A stretch of DNA of 64,000 nt from contig CADCLN010000022.1 in assembly GCA_902802265.1 (NCBI GenBank), forward strand, positions 18,509 to 82,508. Reading direction: 5' to 3'. The stretch comes from an uncultured Bacteroidales bacterium. GTDB lineage: Bacteria; Bacteroidota; Bacteroidia; Bacteroidales; Bacteroidaceae. Made by a program: the position numbers and the translations under genes. This document shows, in pieces, positions 26,936 through 36,186 of the stretch; the first letter of the stretch is position 1; the number at the start of each line of letters is the position of its first letter. Below the pieces are notes generated by a model. That model was not told where the DNA came from. It made no database searches and was given only the letters and a program-made list of their open reading frames with translations.

Positions 26936-29148
26936 TTGTTTGCATAGCAGAAAAACCCTCCGTGGCACGCGACATTGCCAACGTGCTTGGTGCCACACAG
27001 ACAAAACAAGGATACATCGAAGGCAATGGCTACCAAGTGACATGGACCTTTGGTCACCTCTGCGAACTCAAGGAACCCCACGAATACACCGAGCGTTGGC
27101 AACGTTGGGATCTTTGGGATTTGCCCATGCTGCCTCCCCGCTACGGCATACGGCTAAAAGACGACGACGGCGTGAAACGCCAGTTTGCCATCATCGAAAA
27201 ACTCTTCTCCCAGGCCGAAATGATTATCAACTGCGGTGATGCTGGGCAAGAAGGCGAACTCATCCAGCGCTGGGTGATGCAGAAAGCGGGTGTGAAATGC
27301 CCCGTCAAACGACTGTGGATTAGCTCCCTTACCAAAGAAGCCATCCGCGAAGGTTTTCAGACACTCAAGGACCAGAGCGAATACCAGAGCCTTTACGAGG
27401 CAGGACTTAGCCGAGCCATCGGCGACTGGACACTGGGCATGAATGCCACCCGTCTCTATACCTTGAAATACAGGGAACAATCTGGGCAAGTGCTCTCCAT
27501 CGGACGTGTGCAAACCCCTACGCTTGCCCTCATTGTCAACCGCCAGAAGGAAATCGAAGACTTCGTGCCACGCCAATCGTGGGGACTCGTCACCCTCTAT
27601 CGCGACACCAAGTTTACCGCCATCGCCGTGGATGAAGAGGCCGAAGCCGATGCAGCCGCAGAAACCGAAAACCGTACAACCGCAAAGAAAGCCCCTGTCT
27701 ATCGTCCCATAGAATACACCACCGAGGCAGAAGGCCGCGACGTCTTGGCTGCCATTACGGGACAGCCCTTCACCGTGACCAATATTCAAAAGAAAAAAGG
27801 CTCGGAAGCACCGCCGCGACTCTACGACCTGACCTCCCTGCAAGTGGATTGCAACAGGAAATTCAGCTATTCGGCAGACCAGACACTCCAGGTCATCCAG
27901 TCACTCTACGAGAAGAAGCTGACCACCTATCCCCGTGTCGATACCACCTTTCTTTCAGACGACATCTACCCCAAGTGCCCTTCCATCCTGAAAGGCATCA
28001 AGGGCTACGAACCATTTACCCAACCGCTTGCAGGAAAGCCCCTCAACAAATCCAAAAAAGTATTTGATTCCTCCAAAGTCACAGACCACCATGCCATCAT
28101 CCCCACCGGACAACCAGCCGTAGGCATGACCGACATGGAGCGCAACGTCTATGACCTTGTCACCCGTGCCTTCATTGCCGTCTTCTATCCCGACTGCAAA
28201 TTTGAAACCACCACCGTGTTCGGTAAAGTTCCTGCCACAGCGCAACCCCAAGAACCCCAGACCTCACAACCTCAAGAAATCCTCTTCCGCACCTCGGGTC
28301 GCACCATACTCGACGAAGGCTGGAAAGTCATCTACAAGAAAGACCAGCCCGTAGCCGATGCCGACACAGAAGACCCCAACAAAGAGGCAGAAAGCACCCT
28401 GCCTGTATTCAAGAAAGACGAAACAGGCCCGCACACCCCCTCCCTTGTGGAGAAATGGACACAGCCCCCCAAACCCTACACCGAAGCCACCCTGCTCCGA
28501 GCCATGGAGACGGCAGGCAAATTTGTAGATGACGACGAACTGCGCGACGCCATGAAGGAAAACGGCATCGGTCGTCCTTCTACCCGTGCAGCTATTATCG
28601 AAACACTCTTCAAACGTCGCTACATCCGCAAAGAACGCAAAACCCTCTTTGCCACCCCCACAGGTGTGGAACTCATCGGACTCATTCACGAGGAACTGCT
28701 CAAAAGTGCCGAACTCACAGGCCGCTGGGAAAAGAAACTGCACGACATCGAGCATCACCAATACGAAGCCCGACAGTTCATCGACGAACTCAAGCAGATG
28801 GTCACCGACATCGTCGTCACCGTCCGCAACGATCACAGCAACCGCCGCGTAGCCTTTACCGCCGAAGAAGAATTGAAGAAGAAAAAGACAAAAGCAAAAG
28901 CAAAACCAAAAACGCCTAAACCCCAGCCACAGACCGCTGTTCCGTCAGCCGCACAGCCACAGCAGCCACAAAACACCCCCGCAGGCTTCCAGCCTCGCAG
29001 GGCACCAGAACCATTCACGCCCGACCAATGGGTAGGGATGCCCTGTCCCGTCTGCAAGCAAGGCACCATCATCAAAGGTCACACCGCCTACGGATGTTCC
29101 CGCTGGAAAGACGGCTGCACCTATCGTGTGCCCTTCGACAAAATTTGA
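26932..29148 (+). CDS. topB: DNA topoisomerase III (type IA)
   Basis: The 738-residue enzyme relaxes and decatenates DNA through a 5'-phosphotyrosine link. The TOPRIM domain opens with MIVCIAEKPSVARDIANVLG and has NCGDAGQEGELIQR. The active-site tyrosine is in KLTTYPRVDTTFLSDD. GIGRPSTRAAIIETL is also typical. A Lys/Pro/Gln-rich linker (about residues 645-700) leads to a single C-terminal four-Cys zinc ribbon (PCPVCKQGTI ... YGCSRWKDGCTYRVPF). Loops around residues 240 and 430-480 carry low-complexity Ala/Glu/Pro inserts. TopB copies also occur on conjugative elements, but this one is coupled to mlaF and no mobility genes are near. Confidence 0.93.
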   Translation: MIVCIAEKPSVARDIANVLGATQTKQGYIEGNGYQVTWTFGHLCELKEPHEYTERWQRWDLWDLPMLPPRYGIRLKDDDGVKRQFAIIEKLFSQAEMIINCGDAGQEGELIQRWVMQKAGVKCPVKRLWISSLTKEAIREGFQTLKDQSEYQSLYEAGLSRAIGDWTLGMNATRLYTLKYREQSGQVLSIGRVQTPTLALIVNRQKEIEDFVPRQSWGLVTLYRDTKFTAIAVDEEAEADAAAETENRTTAKKAPVYRPIEYTTEAEGRDVLAAITGQPFTVTNIQKKKGSEAPPRLYDLTSLQVDCNRKFSYSADQTLQVIQSLYEKKLTTYPRVDTTFLSDDIYPKCPSILKGIKGYEPFTQPLAGKPLNKSKKVFDSSKVTDHHAIIPTGQPAVGMTDMERNVYDLVTRAFIAVFYPDCKFETTTVFGKVPATAQPQEPQTSQPQEILFRTSGRTILDEGWKVIYKKDQPVADADTEDPNKEAESTLPVFKKDETGPHTPSLVEKWTQPPKPYTEATLLRAMETAGKFVDDDELRDAMKENGIGRPSTRAAIIETLFKRRYIRKERKTLFATPTGVELIGLIHEELLKSAELTGRWEKKLHDIEHHQYEARQFIDELKQMVTDIVVTVRNDHSNRRVAFTAEEELKKKKTKAKAKPKTPKPQPQTAVPSAAQPQQPQNTPAGFQPRRAPEPFTPDQWVGMPCPVCKQGTIIKGHTAYGCSRWKDGCTYRVPFDKI

Positions 29149-29178
29149 TTTCATTCATTATTCAAACAACAATAAATT

Positions 29179-29946
29179 ATGAAGAAGATTTTTGTTTTCG
29201 TACAGTTTTTTGTAGTAATGGCGATGTTTGCGAAGGTTAATGCGCAGGTCGTCAAAGGAGATTTTAACCAAAATGGGAATGTGGATATTGACGATATTAC
29301 ATTGCTTATTAGTGTCTATCTGGCAGGTGAAGAAAATACTCCACAAACTAATATGGAAAATGGACACGAATATGTTGATTTGGGGCTTTCCGTGAAATGG
29401 GCAACGCTGAATGTTGGAGCACGTTTCTATGATGAATATGGCGATTACTTTGCATGGGGCGAAACATTTCCCAAGAGTGACTATTCCTGGAAAACGTATA
29501 AATGGTGCAGCAATTCTTCATACCATCAGTTGACTAAATACAACTACAATACGAATGGCGGCGAAGTTGATTACAAGAATGTGCTTGACCCAGAAGATGA
29601 TGCTGCTCATGTGAATTGGGGCGGAACATGGCGTATGCCGACACATGCCGAACTGCATGAACTCAGAGAGAAATGTAATTGGGAGTGGTTGTCTCAGAAC
29701 GGTCTCTTTGGTTACAATGTGGTCAGTAAAGTCAATGGAAATTCTATATTCTTGCCAGCAGCAGGGTGTTACTATAATCATTCAATCTATGAAGTGGGAG
29801 AACGCGGCTATTATTGGTCGAATACACTTTGTTCAGATACATCGGAATTTGCTTATAGGCTGAATTTTGAAAGCGAAAATGTATATGATTTTTATGGAGG
29901 TTTGCGCGGTGAATATGGTTTCTGTGTTCGTGCCGTATGTCCGTAA
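29179..29946 (+). CDS. Secreted dockerin-like / FISUMP-domain protein, short form
   Basis: The 255-residue protein has a signal peptide (cleavage near KVNAQ, residue 23), one dockerin-like repeat (DFNQNGNVDIDDITLLISVY) and then directly a FISUMP-type domain (about residues 60-255). It shows YVDLGLSVKWATLNVG, GDYFAWGETFPKS, WGGTWRMPTHAELHEL and a final VRAVCP. It is the same plan as the protein at 15861-17144 without the two middle domains, so one probably derives from the other by domain gain or loss. It lies 30 bp after topB and ends in its own terminator. Confidence 0.85.
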   Translation: MKKIFVFVQFFVVMAMFAKVNAQVVKGDFNQNGNVDIDDITLLISVYLAGEENTPQTNMENGHEYVDLGLSVKWATLNVGARFYDEYGDYFAWGETFPKSDYSWKTYKWCSNSSYHQLTKYNYNTNGGEVDYKNVLDPEDDAAHVNWGGTWRMPTHAELHELREKCNWEWLSQNGLFGYNVVSKVNGNSIFLPAAGCYYNHSIYEVGERGYYWSNTLCSDTSEFAYRLNFESENVYDFYGGLRGEYGFCVRAVCP

Positions 29947-29972
29947 GCATCGTCAAGTTTAGCCTATAGAAA

Positions 29973-30014
29973 AAAGAAAAGAGGACGTGCCTGAATGGGC
30001 ATTTCCTCTTTTTT
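29973..30014 (+). terminator. Terminator after the short FISUMP gene
   Basis: AAAAGAGGACGTGCC pairs with GGGCATTTCCTCTTTT around a 5-nt loop and is followed by a T-run. The mirror A-run means it could also act on the minus strand downstream of tRNA-Asp. Confidence 0.85.
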
Positions 30015-30016
30015 CT

Positions 30017-30093
30017 TGGCGGTGCGTACGAGACTCGAACTCGTGACCCCCTGCGTGACAGGCAGATATTCTAACCTACTGAACTAACGCACC
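30017..30093 (-). tRNA. tRNA-Asp (GTC)
   Basis: The minus strand gives a 7-bp acceptor GGTGCGT/ACGCACC, anticodon loop CTGTCAC with anticodon GTC, T-loop GTTCGAGTC and discriminator G. The 3' CCA is encoded, unlike the tRNA-Ser at 9248. Confidence 0.94.
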
Positions 30094-30095
30094 AT

Positions 30096-30133
30096 TTTAT
30101 TTACCATTTACCATGTACTATTTACTATTTATA
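30096..30133. repeat. ATTTACCATTTACCAT-type intergenic repeat
   Basis: A/T-rich stretch made of TTTACCAT and TTTACTAT words, directly upstream of tRNA-Asp. Similar stretches are at 35279-35323 and 45989-46049. Confidence 0.6.
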
Positions 30134-30242
30134 CATGGCCAGGCGTAGTGCCGTTTTCGTTTAGCGAGTGCAAAGGTACTGCTTTTTTTATTACTGACAA
30201 ACTTTTTGTCCTTTTTTTTCACTTTAAGGGCGTTTTTTTAGG

Positions 30243-33200
30243 TTAAAAGCCTCCTCTGCCGCCGCCCATGCCGCCATTTCCACCACGTCCGCCGCCAAAT
30301 CCACGTCCGCCGCCTTCTGTGGGACGAGGTCTGTCGCCGCCCTCGAAGTTGGGTCGTTCTCCCTCTCCGTCGAAACTGTTCATTTCGCGCAGGGCTCTTC
30401 TTCCTTCTCGGTTGCCGAACACGTTGAGGCGGTAGCTGAAGTTGAACATGACGTAGGAGTTGATGCTGTTGTTTTCGGAGTCGCGACGGCTGTAGGCCGA
30501 GATGCTGCGGCTGATGTTGGAGCGTTGCCGCAGGATGTCGAATGCTTGGATGCTGACGGTGGCTTGGCGTTTCTTGAGGAATCGGTAGCTGATTTGTGCG
30601 TTCCAGATGAGTTCGTTGGTGTTCATCTCTGCGGAGGAGTATCCTCGGCGGCAGTTCATCCGGATGCTGGTGTTGTAGCCGAAGCCGTTTTCAAAGTTTC
30701 CGGTGGAGGAGAGTCCGTAGTGGAAGTTGAAGGTGCTCTGGTTGGTTGCCTCCACGATGTTGCTTTGTGAGCGCGACCAGTTGATGTTGCCTTCTGCGCG
30801 GATGTCCCAGTAGTTCAGACGGAGGGTGAGGCTGAGGTTTTCGCCCAGGCCTGTCTGTTTGACGGTGTTGGTCAGGGTTTCGTGGTTCTGGTAGATGTAG
30901 CTGACGTGGTTCTGGTAGTTGGCCGAGGTGTTGGTGTTCAGCATGAGTTTTTCCCAGAAGAGGGGTGTGTTGAATCCGATGTTTCCGCGAATGTTCCAGT
31001 TTCCGTTGATGTTTTCGGGGCGTGTCACCTGTCCGCCGGTGGTGGTGTTGTATTCCGTGCGGTTGCTGATGGCGTTGCGTGTGTTGGAGAAGGCAAAGCG
31101 TCCGAAGATGCTTCGTTGAGTTTCCTGGAAGTAGTTGTTGTAGTCCACGTTGATGTTGTTGTTGTAGGACGGTTTCAGGTCAGGATTTCCTTCGCGGATG
31201 TTCAGCGGGTTGGAGTTATCGGTGAGGTTGAAGAGGCTGGTCATGTCGGGCTGTTGCGTCTGTCCGCGGTAAGTGATGCGCAGGGTGTGTTGCCTGTTGA
31301 AGCGGAAGCGGGCATTCAGCGAGGGGCTGATGCGGGAAAAGTTGCGGGAAGCCACAGTGTCGAGTCCCTGGTACTGGTATGCCATGAGCTGGTTTTGCTG
31401 CTCGATGCGGATGCCGGCGCTGATGTTGAGCAGGGAGGTGATGAAGCGCAGGGAGATGTCTATGTTGTGGGTCTTGTTGATGTTTTCGGTGTAGCGGGAG
31501 AGCGAGTCGCTCAGAAATTCAAAGTAGTTGGGTGCCAATGCGCCGTACTGTCCGTAGTCTTCCCAGAGGATGCGTCCGATGGAGTCGATTTTGCCGAAGT
31601 CGAAGGTGTCGCCGTCGGAGTGGCGACGGGAGTAGTTGTAGCTGTAGTTGAGCTGTGCAAAGAGGTTGCGCAGGATGGGTTCGGAGTAGGATGCGCCGAG
31701 GCTGTAGTTGCGGTTCCAGTTGGGCGTTGTCCGGTAGCGGTAGGTCAGGTCTGTGGTGGGAAGGCCGTCTTTGGTCAGTCGTTTGTAGTAAATGACATCG
31801 GAGAAGTTGTAGTTGTGACTTTGGGAGTTGCTGGTGGAACCCGACAGGCGGAGGCTGACGTTTCTGCCGCTTCTGCCGTTTTCGGGTTTCGGACCGAAGA
31901 TGGGACTGCCGCCGAGTTGCCGGTTCAGTGTGAGGTTGCCGCTTACGCTGTTGTTCGATCCGTGGGACCATGACTGGTTGATGTTGCTGTTCACCTTTTT
32001 CTGGGCGGGTATCTCGTTGAGCTGTTCGAGCGGATGGGTGATGTTGCCGTCAGCGTAGGGGTCGTCGCTGAAGGATGCAGAACGGCTGTTGCTTTCCGAA
32101 TTGTTGTTTCCGAAGGAGAAGTTGGGGCGGAACAGCAGGGTGGTGAGGGAGTCGGGCTTCCACTCCACTTTGAAGTCGCCGCCTACGTTGTGGCTCTTGT
32201 TGATGTTGCTGTTGATGTTGTTGCTGAAGGAAGAACTGCTCGACACGAAGTTCTGGCTGCTGCTGTAGGATTGAGTGTCGGACTTTCTGCCGTTGTAACG
32301 CACGTTGCCGCCGATTTCCCATTTGCCCACGATGGCTGCGATGTTGCCGCCCACCTGTCCCGATGTGGTGGTGCCGCCGCCGCCTGTGTTGTTGAGGTTG
32401 CTGATGAGGCTCGTTTGCAGTTCGTCGGTGAATCGGTTCACGTTCAGTCGTGCATTGTAGCGTTCCTTGGTGCCGAAGCCCAGGTCGATGCGGGTGAGCC
32501 ATCCCTTCTTCATGCCTTTTTTGATGCCGATGTCGATGACGGTTTCTTCGTTTCCGTCGTCGATGCCTGTGATGCGGGTGAAGTCGGACTGCTTGTCGTA
32601 GGATTTGATTTTATCGACAATCTCTGTGGGCAGGTTTTTCATGGACATATTTCTGTCGTTGCCGAAGAATTCCTTTCCTTCCACCAGAATCTTGCTCACG
32701 GTCTTGCCGTTGATTTTCACGGTGCCGTCTTCGGCTACTTCCGCACCTGGCAATTTCTTGATGAGGTCTTCCAGCACGCTGCCTTCGGGCACTTTGAAGG
32801 CATTGGCGTTGAAGATGATAGTGTCCTCTTTCACTTCCACTTCTTTCAGTTCTCCCGTCACCACAGCTCCGTTCAGCACGATGCTTGAAGGGGTGAGCAT
32901 CACGGTGCCCAGGTTCTGTGTCGCTGCCGTCTTCTTATCCACCTTCAGGGCTCTGTAGAATGTGTGGTAGCCGATGAAGGAAATCTTCGCCACATACTGT
33001 CCGTCGGACACGTTCTTCAGGGACCAGTTTCCGCTGGCATTGGATATGCCTCCCGTCACCATGCCTGTGGTGTCGCTTTTGGTCAGAATCACGGTGCAGC
33101 TTTGCAGCGGGTCGCCGTTTTCCGAATCGAGCACACGTCCGCTGATGGTTACACCCGTCTCGGCGGCTTTCTTCTTTTGAGCCACGGCGGGATGGAAGGA

Positions 33201-33251
33201 CGAACAGAATAGAAGCGTGAAAAGGATGAGGAAGCGGTGAAGTGTTGACAT
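30243..33251 (-). CDS. TonB-dependent-receptor-like outer-membrane beta-barrel protein with Gly/Arg-rich tail
   Basis: The 1002-residue protein has a signal peptide (residues 1-24), a carboxypeptidase-regulatory-like domain (about 33-115, ISGRVLDSENGDPLQSCTV), a plug-like region (about 135-235, DTIIFNANAFKVPEGSVLED and VEGKEFFGND) and a long Asn/Ser/Tyr-rich beta-barrel. After the last strand (MFNFSYRLNVFG) comes an unusual hydrophilic tail of about 50 residues ending in repeated GGRG/GGNGG units and a final Phe. It is probably an outer-membrane receptor or transporter for an unknown ligand. It is a single gene with no visible partner and is a paralogue of the receptors at 38969 and 55373. 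Confidence 0.85.
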   Translation of the reverse strand: MSTLHRFLILFTLLFCSSFHPAVAQKKKAAETGVTISGRVLDSENGDPLQSCTVILTKSDTTGMVTGGISNASGNWSLKNVSDGQYVAKISFIGYHTFYRALKVDKKTAATQNLGTVMLTPSSIVLNGAVVTGELKEVEVKEDTIIFNANAFKVPEGSVLEDLIKKLPGAEVAEDGTVKINGKTVSKILVEGKEFFGNDRNMSMKNLPTEIVDKIKSYDKQSDFTRITGIDDGNEETVIDIGIKKGMKKGWLTRIDLGFGTKERYNARLNVNRFTDELQTSLISNLNNTGGGGTTTSGQVGGNIAAIVGKWEIGGNVRYNGRKSDTQSYSSSQNFVSSSSSFSNNINSNINKSHNVGGDFKVEWKPDSLTTLLFRPNFSFGNNNSESNSRSASFSDDPYADGNITHPLEQLNEIPAQKKVNSNINQSWSHGSNNSVSGNLTLNRQLGGSPIFGPKPENGRSGRNVSLRLSGSTSNSQSHNYNFSDVIYYKRLTKDGLPTTDLTYRYRTTPNWNRNYSLGASYSEPILRNLFAQLNYSYNYSRRHSDGDTFDFGKIDSIGRILWEDYGQYGALAPNYFEFLSDSLSRYTENINKTHNIDISLRFITSLLNISAGIRIEQQNQLMAYQYQGLDTVASRNFSRISPSLNARFRFNRQHTLRITYRGQTQQPDMTSLFNLTDNSNPLNIREGNPDLKPSYNNNINVDYNNYFQETQRSIFGRFAFSNTRNAISNRTEYNTTTGGQVTRPENINGNWNIRGNIGFNTPLFWEKLMLNTNTSANYQNHVSYIYQNHETLTNTVKQTGLGENLSLTLRLNYWDIRAEGNINWSRSQSNIVEATNQSTFNFHYGLSSTGNFENGFGYNTSIRMNCRRGYSSAEMNTNELIWNAQISYRFLKKRQATVSIQAFDILRQRSNISRSISAYSRRDSENNSINSYVMFNFSYRLNVFGNREGRRALREMNSFDGEGERPNFEGGDRPRPTEGGGRGFGGGRGGNGGMGGGRGGF

Positions 33252-33337
33252 GACAGATACCTTATATATATAATAATGTACTATGTGTGAAAGTATATCT
33301 GTTTGATGTTTTTTTTGTGCAAAGGTTTAATCGGGAC

Positions 33338-33367
33338 ACAAAAAAAAGCAGAGGCGAACCTCTGCTT
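33338..33367 (-). terminator. Terminator of the PCMD operon
   Basis: On the minus strand AAGCAGAGG/CCTCTGCTT with a 4-nt loop (arms 33346-33354 and 33359-33367) is followed by a run of T. It ends the transcript that includes 33395-34597. Confidence 0.88.
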
Positions 33368-33394
33368 CTCTGTATGAATAGGAAAAGGAAATGC

Positions 33395-34597
33395 TTATTC
33401 AGCTCCCTGGCTCAGGTAGATTTCGATGAGGAATGTGATGTCGCTGACGGTGACGGCACCATCCCCGTCAATGTCGCCAAACAGTGGTTCTGGCTGTGGC
33501 TTCAGACTTTCTGGGTCGGCAAACTGGATGGTGTATTCCGTGAACGAATCGGGGTTGCTCTCGATGTCCTCACCCTCTACGCGGATGGTGAGCAGGAAGG
33601 TGTCTTCGTCGTAAGTGGCGGTGGCTTTTGCGCCCTGTCCCTTTACGATGAAACTCAGCTTCTCGGCTTCGTAAGCCACACTGTCGAGGTTGAAGGCGTG
33701 TGTGTCTTCGGTCAAGTCAAACTGCAAGTCTCCGTATGCCAATGCGCTGAGGTCGTGGTAGTAAATCAGTCGTACATTGTCGAGGCAGACAGAATTGCCG
33801 TCCACAATCTTGGTGCGGTCGCCGAAGAAGTCCGACACGCTGACGATGATGTTGAGTTTTTCCACGTCCACGGCTTGACCGGCAAATTCGCCGTAGTTCA
33901 GTTCGGCAGTCAGCGTAGTCCATCCCTCTGTGGCATCAGAAATATAAGTTTCTACGCTGGCAATGAGGGCTGCGTCTTCCGTCTTTGAGACGGCTCCACC
34001 CTGCAAGTAGTCTTTGCCCAGCACGTTGTTGCCACGGTCGGTCATGGTGACAGGAGTGGCTACGCCCTGCTTGAACAGGCCGATGGCTGTGTTAGAGGGA
34101 ACATTCTCCTGCGTCCATGTTCCCTTCCAGAGGTAAGCAATCACAGACATCAGTTCGCCACCTTTTTGGGTGTCATGTTGGTATTCCAGCTGGATGGCAT
34201 CGGGATGGAATGTGAAAGGAATGCCACCGAACACGCCGCCGTCGGCATTATACACTTCGAGACCCTTTGTTTCAGCCGTAGCCCAGGTTGTACCGAGTGT
34301 GATGTAACCTGGAGCCACTTGTCCCATGACTGAGACGTTTGACAGTTTCACAGCTTTGCCTGTTCCGTCAGCACCTTCAATTTCTTCTGCCACGAGTGGC
34401 ATCATGCTGTTGGGTACATTCGATACGCACCAGCCTTCTGGTTGTGTGCCAAAGGCATCTTTGTTGTAATCACCCTTTTCCCAGGGATGACACTCCACCC
34501 ACTCGCCGTCAAGCGTTGGGTTGGGCAATTGTTGTGCTTGGGCGTTTACGCCACAGATGGCTGCAAGAGCCACCAATTTGAGATAATTTTTTACCAT
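33395..34597 (-). CDS. Secreted PCMD-like protein with C-terminal dockerin-like repeat
   Basis: The 400-residue protein has a signal peptide (cleavage near NAQAQ, about residue 22). Residues 25-265 resemble the putative carbohydrate-metabolism (PCMD) fold, beginning NPTLDGEWVEC and including LDNVRLIYY. A small beta domain follows (about 275-365). The C-terminus has a single dockerin-like calcium repeat (DIDGDGAVTVSDITFLIEIY). It is the last gene of the four-gene minus-strand group from 37433 and is followed by a strong terminator. The PCMD assignment is a pattern match by eye. A surface role in glycan binding is inferred from the family name and the company it keeps. Confidence 0.72.
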   Translation of the reverse strand: MVKNYLKLVALAAICGVNAQAQQLPNPTLDGEWVECHPWEKGDYNKDAFGTQPEGWCVSNVPNSMMPLVAEEIEGADGTGKAVKLSNVSVMGQVAPGYITLGTTWATAETKGLEVYNADGGVFGGIPFTFHPDAIQLEYQHDTQKGGELMSVIAYLWKGTWTQENVPSNTAIGLFKQGVATPVTMTDRGNNVLGKDYLQGGAVSKTEDAALIASVETYISDATEGWTTLTAELNYGEFAGQAVDVEKLNIIVSVSDFFGDRTKIVDGNSVCLDNVRLIYYHDLSALAYGDLQFDLTEDTHAFNLDSVAYEAEKLSFIVKGQGAKATATYDEDTFLLTIRVEGEDIESNPDSFTEYTIQFADPESLKPQPEPLFGDIDGDGAVTVSDITFLIEIYLSQGAE

Positions 34598-34666
34598 AAA
34601 TGAAAGTTTTTTTTGTTATTAATATGAATTCAGTATAATGTTATTGAGTTGTTACGTTGTTTCGGC

Positions 34667-35269
34667 TTATTTTTCAGTATAGAAATCCACGTGTATAATC
34701 TGACTTAGGCTGACCATATTGATGTCGATGTCTATGTCGAGCTGATCCTTGTTGCCTATGCCCTTCAGTTCTACAGGTACTGCACCGAGGATGGGGCCCA
34801 GCCAGTCTGCCGTGATGTCGGCATCGCCGCTCTGGATGTAGATGTCCCGAGTGACGGAGAAAAGGATGTTGTCGCCCTCCTGTTGCAGCGCAATGTTTTC
34901 CAGCTTGATGGTTCCCACGGGCATCACGTCATTGCCGCTGACCAGCATGAAGTTTTTCAGGATGAAGTTGATGTGGTCATCATCCACTTTCTCTATGCTG
35001 ATGGTCTGTTCCGTTGGGGTGTTCGATACGCCGTCCACTGTCACTTGCACGAAGCCCGTATAGGTGTCGCCCAGTCTCTCAGCCAATGTGCCGGTCTGAC
35101 CATCCGTGTTTCCGCCGTCCTCCTTCCCTTTGTCGTCTGTGTTGGTATTGTGCCAATCGGCTGTGTGACTGTTGTCGCCGATGGCGGAGGGAGTATAGCC
35201 CAGTTCCTCGTAGCCGTCGCTACAGGCGCAGAGCGTGCATGTTGCGAGCAATAGGATAAAGTATTTCAT
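34667..35269 (-). CDS. Calycin-like-domain lipoprotein
   Basis: The frame is open to 35281 (MANKMKYF...), but Met5 at 35269 starts a better lipoprotein signal (MKYFILLLATCTLCACSDG) with the lipidated Cys at about residue 16 or 18. A Gly/Asp/Asn-rich linker (about residues 20-62) leads to a beta-rich domain (about 65-200) that resembles the Bacteroidetes calycin-like family (GDTYTGFVQVTVDG ... TIKLENIALQQEG). It is probably anchored at the cell surface. It lies between the beta-barrel gene and the PCMD-dockerin gene in the same orientation. Function is unknown; the beta-barrel fold could bind a small hydrophobic or sugar ligand. Confidence 0.72.
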   Translation of the reverse strand: MKYFILLLATCTLCACSDGYEELGYTPSAIGDNSHTADWHNTNTDDKGKEDGGNTDGQTGTLAERLGDTYTGFVQVTVDGVSNTPTEQTISIEKVDDDHINFILKNFMLVSGNDVMPVGTIKLENIALQQEGDNILFSVTRDIYIQSGDADITADWLGPILGAVPVELKGIGNKDQLDIDIDINMVSLSQIIHVDFYTEK

Positions 35270-35278
35270 TTTATTTGC

Positions 35279-35323
35279 CATTTACCAACTTTATTTACTA
35301 TTTACTATTTACCATTTACCATT
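35279..35323. repeat. ATTTACCATTTACCAT-type intergenic repeat
   Basis: TTTACCA and TTTACTA words in tandem between the beta-barrel gene and the lipoprotein gene. The nearby bases may supply the spurious extra start codon of the lipoprotein. Confidence 0.6.
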
Positions 35324-35358
35324 TCTTTCTCCCCCTGGAGGGGGATTTAGAGGGGGTC

Positions 35359-36186
35359 TTAGTGCTTTAATTTATAGACCAGTCCGAATGTGCCATAAAG
35401 CGGATGAAGTCCCATGGTGACGGGGTTGCCTTCACTGTCGTTGAACGCGCTGTTCAGTCCGTAGCTGAGGTCGGCAAACGCTCCCCATTTCTTGGCAAAG
35501 GTCCAGTCCACGCCCAGGTCTAAGCCCCACTGGAAGCGGCGCATATATCCGTTGAAGCTGTCACCGCTGAAGTAGCCGCGTGTCGTCTCGTCGTTTCCCA
35601 CATACACCAGGTCTCCGCGCACTTCGCCACGGCGCAGATAGGCGGTTGACTTCCCATCGGGTCCCGTCTCTCCGTAAGCATAACCGTAGAAGGAACGGCC
35701 TGTCAGCAGCGAGAGATAGATGCCCGCCTTGGCCTTCAGCGCAGCGGTAGGCTGCCAGATAGCCTGTATGGGCAACGTGAAACCCGTCTGCCGGACGTTG
35801 ATGACCACATTGCCCGTGTAGGGGCCTGTGATTTCCTCCACGCCTTGACGCAGGATGACGTCGAATTGGCGCAGGGTTACGTCGCTCTTGAAGCCCTTCT
35901 GTTCAAAATACAGCCCAGCCTGCACGCCCCAATGTTCGTTCCACCGATAGACAGCGTCGGCTCCCACTCGGTAGTTGAACTTAGGCGAATACGAATTGAG
36001 TCCACGCACAGCCGCAGGGAAACCCATTGGCAATGTGCCGCCGACACTGTATCCGGCCCTGAGTTCATAGTCAAACTGCTGTCCGTTGGCACAGAGGGCG
36101 CAGAGGAAGCAGAGGGCACAGAGGTAGCGGCGAATACGGCTGTTGGTCCGTGCGGAACGGTATGTTGTTCTTTCCTTTTTCATCAT
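35359..36186 (-). CDS. Outer-membrane beta-barrel protein (PorT/OmpW-like size)
   Basis: The 275-residue protein has a basic N-terminus, a Cys-rich signal peptide core (RRYLCALCFLCALCANGQ) and a body of alternating aromatic and polar strands. It ends GTFGLVYKLKH, consistent with an 8-12 stranded outer-membrane barrel. Its start codon overlaps the stop of the PCMD lipoprotein gene (ATGA at 36183-36186). The signal peptide is encoded by a copy of the CACAGAGGGCACAGAGG repeat found in two other genes here. It may provide the membrane part of a complex with the flanking lipoproteins. Confidence 0.75.
   Translation of the reverse strand: MMKKERTTYRSARTNSRIRRYLCALCFLCALCANGQQFDYELRAGYSVGGTLPMGFPAAVRGLNSYSPKFNYRVGADAVYRWNEHWGVQAGLYFEQKGFKSDVTLRQFDVILRQGVEEITGPYTGNVVINVRQTGFTLPIQAIWQPTAALKAKAGIYLSLLTGRSFYGYAYGETGPDGKSTAYLRRGEVRGDLVYVGNDETTRGYFSGDSFNGYMRRFQWGLDLGVDWTFAKKWGAFADLSYGLNSAFNDSEGNPVTMGLHPLYGTFGLVYKLKH
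36088..36124. repeat. GGCACAGAGG repeat forming a signal-peptide core (copy 1)
   Basis: Tandem variants of GGCACAGAGG, read on the minus strand as Leu-Cys-Ala-Leu-Cys. Copies 2 and 3 are at 44663-44703 and 45919-45957. Confidence 0.75.

Noticed and set aside
26932-29148. topB as a sign of an integrated conjugative element
   Set aside because: It is translationally coupled to mlaF and no integrase, relaxase or transfer gene is near.
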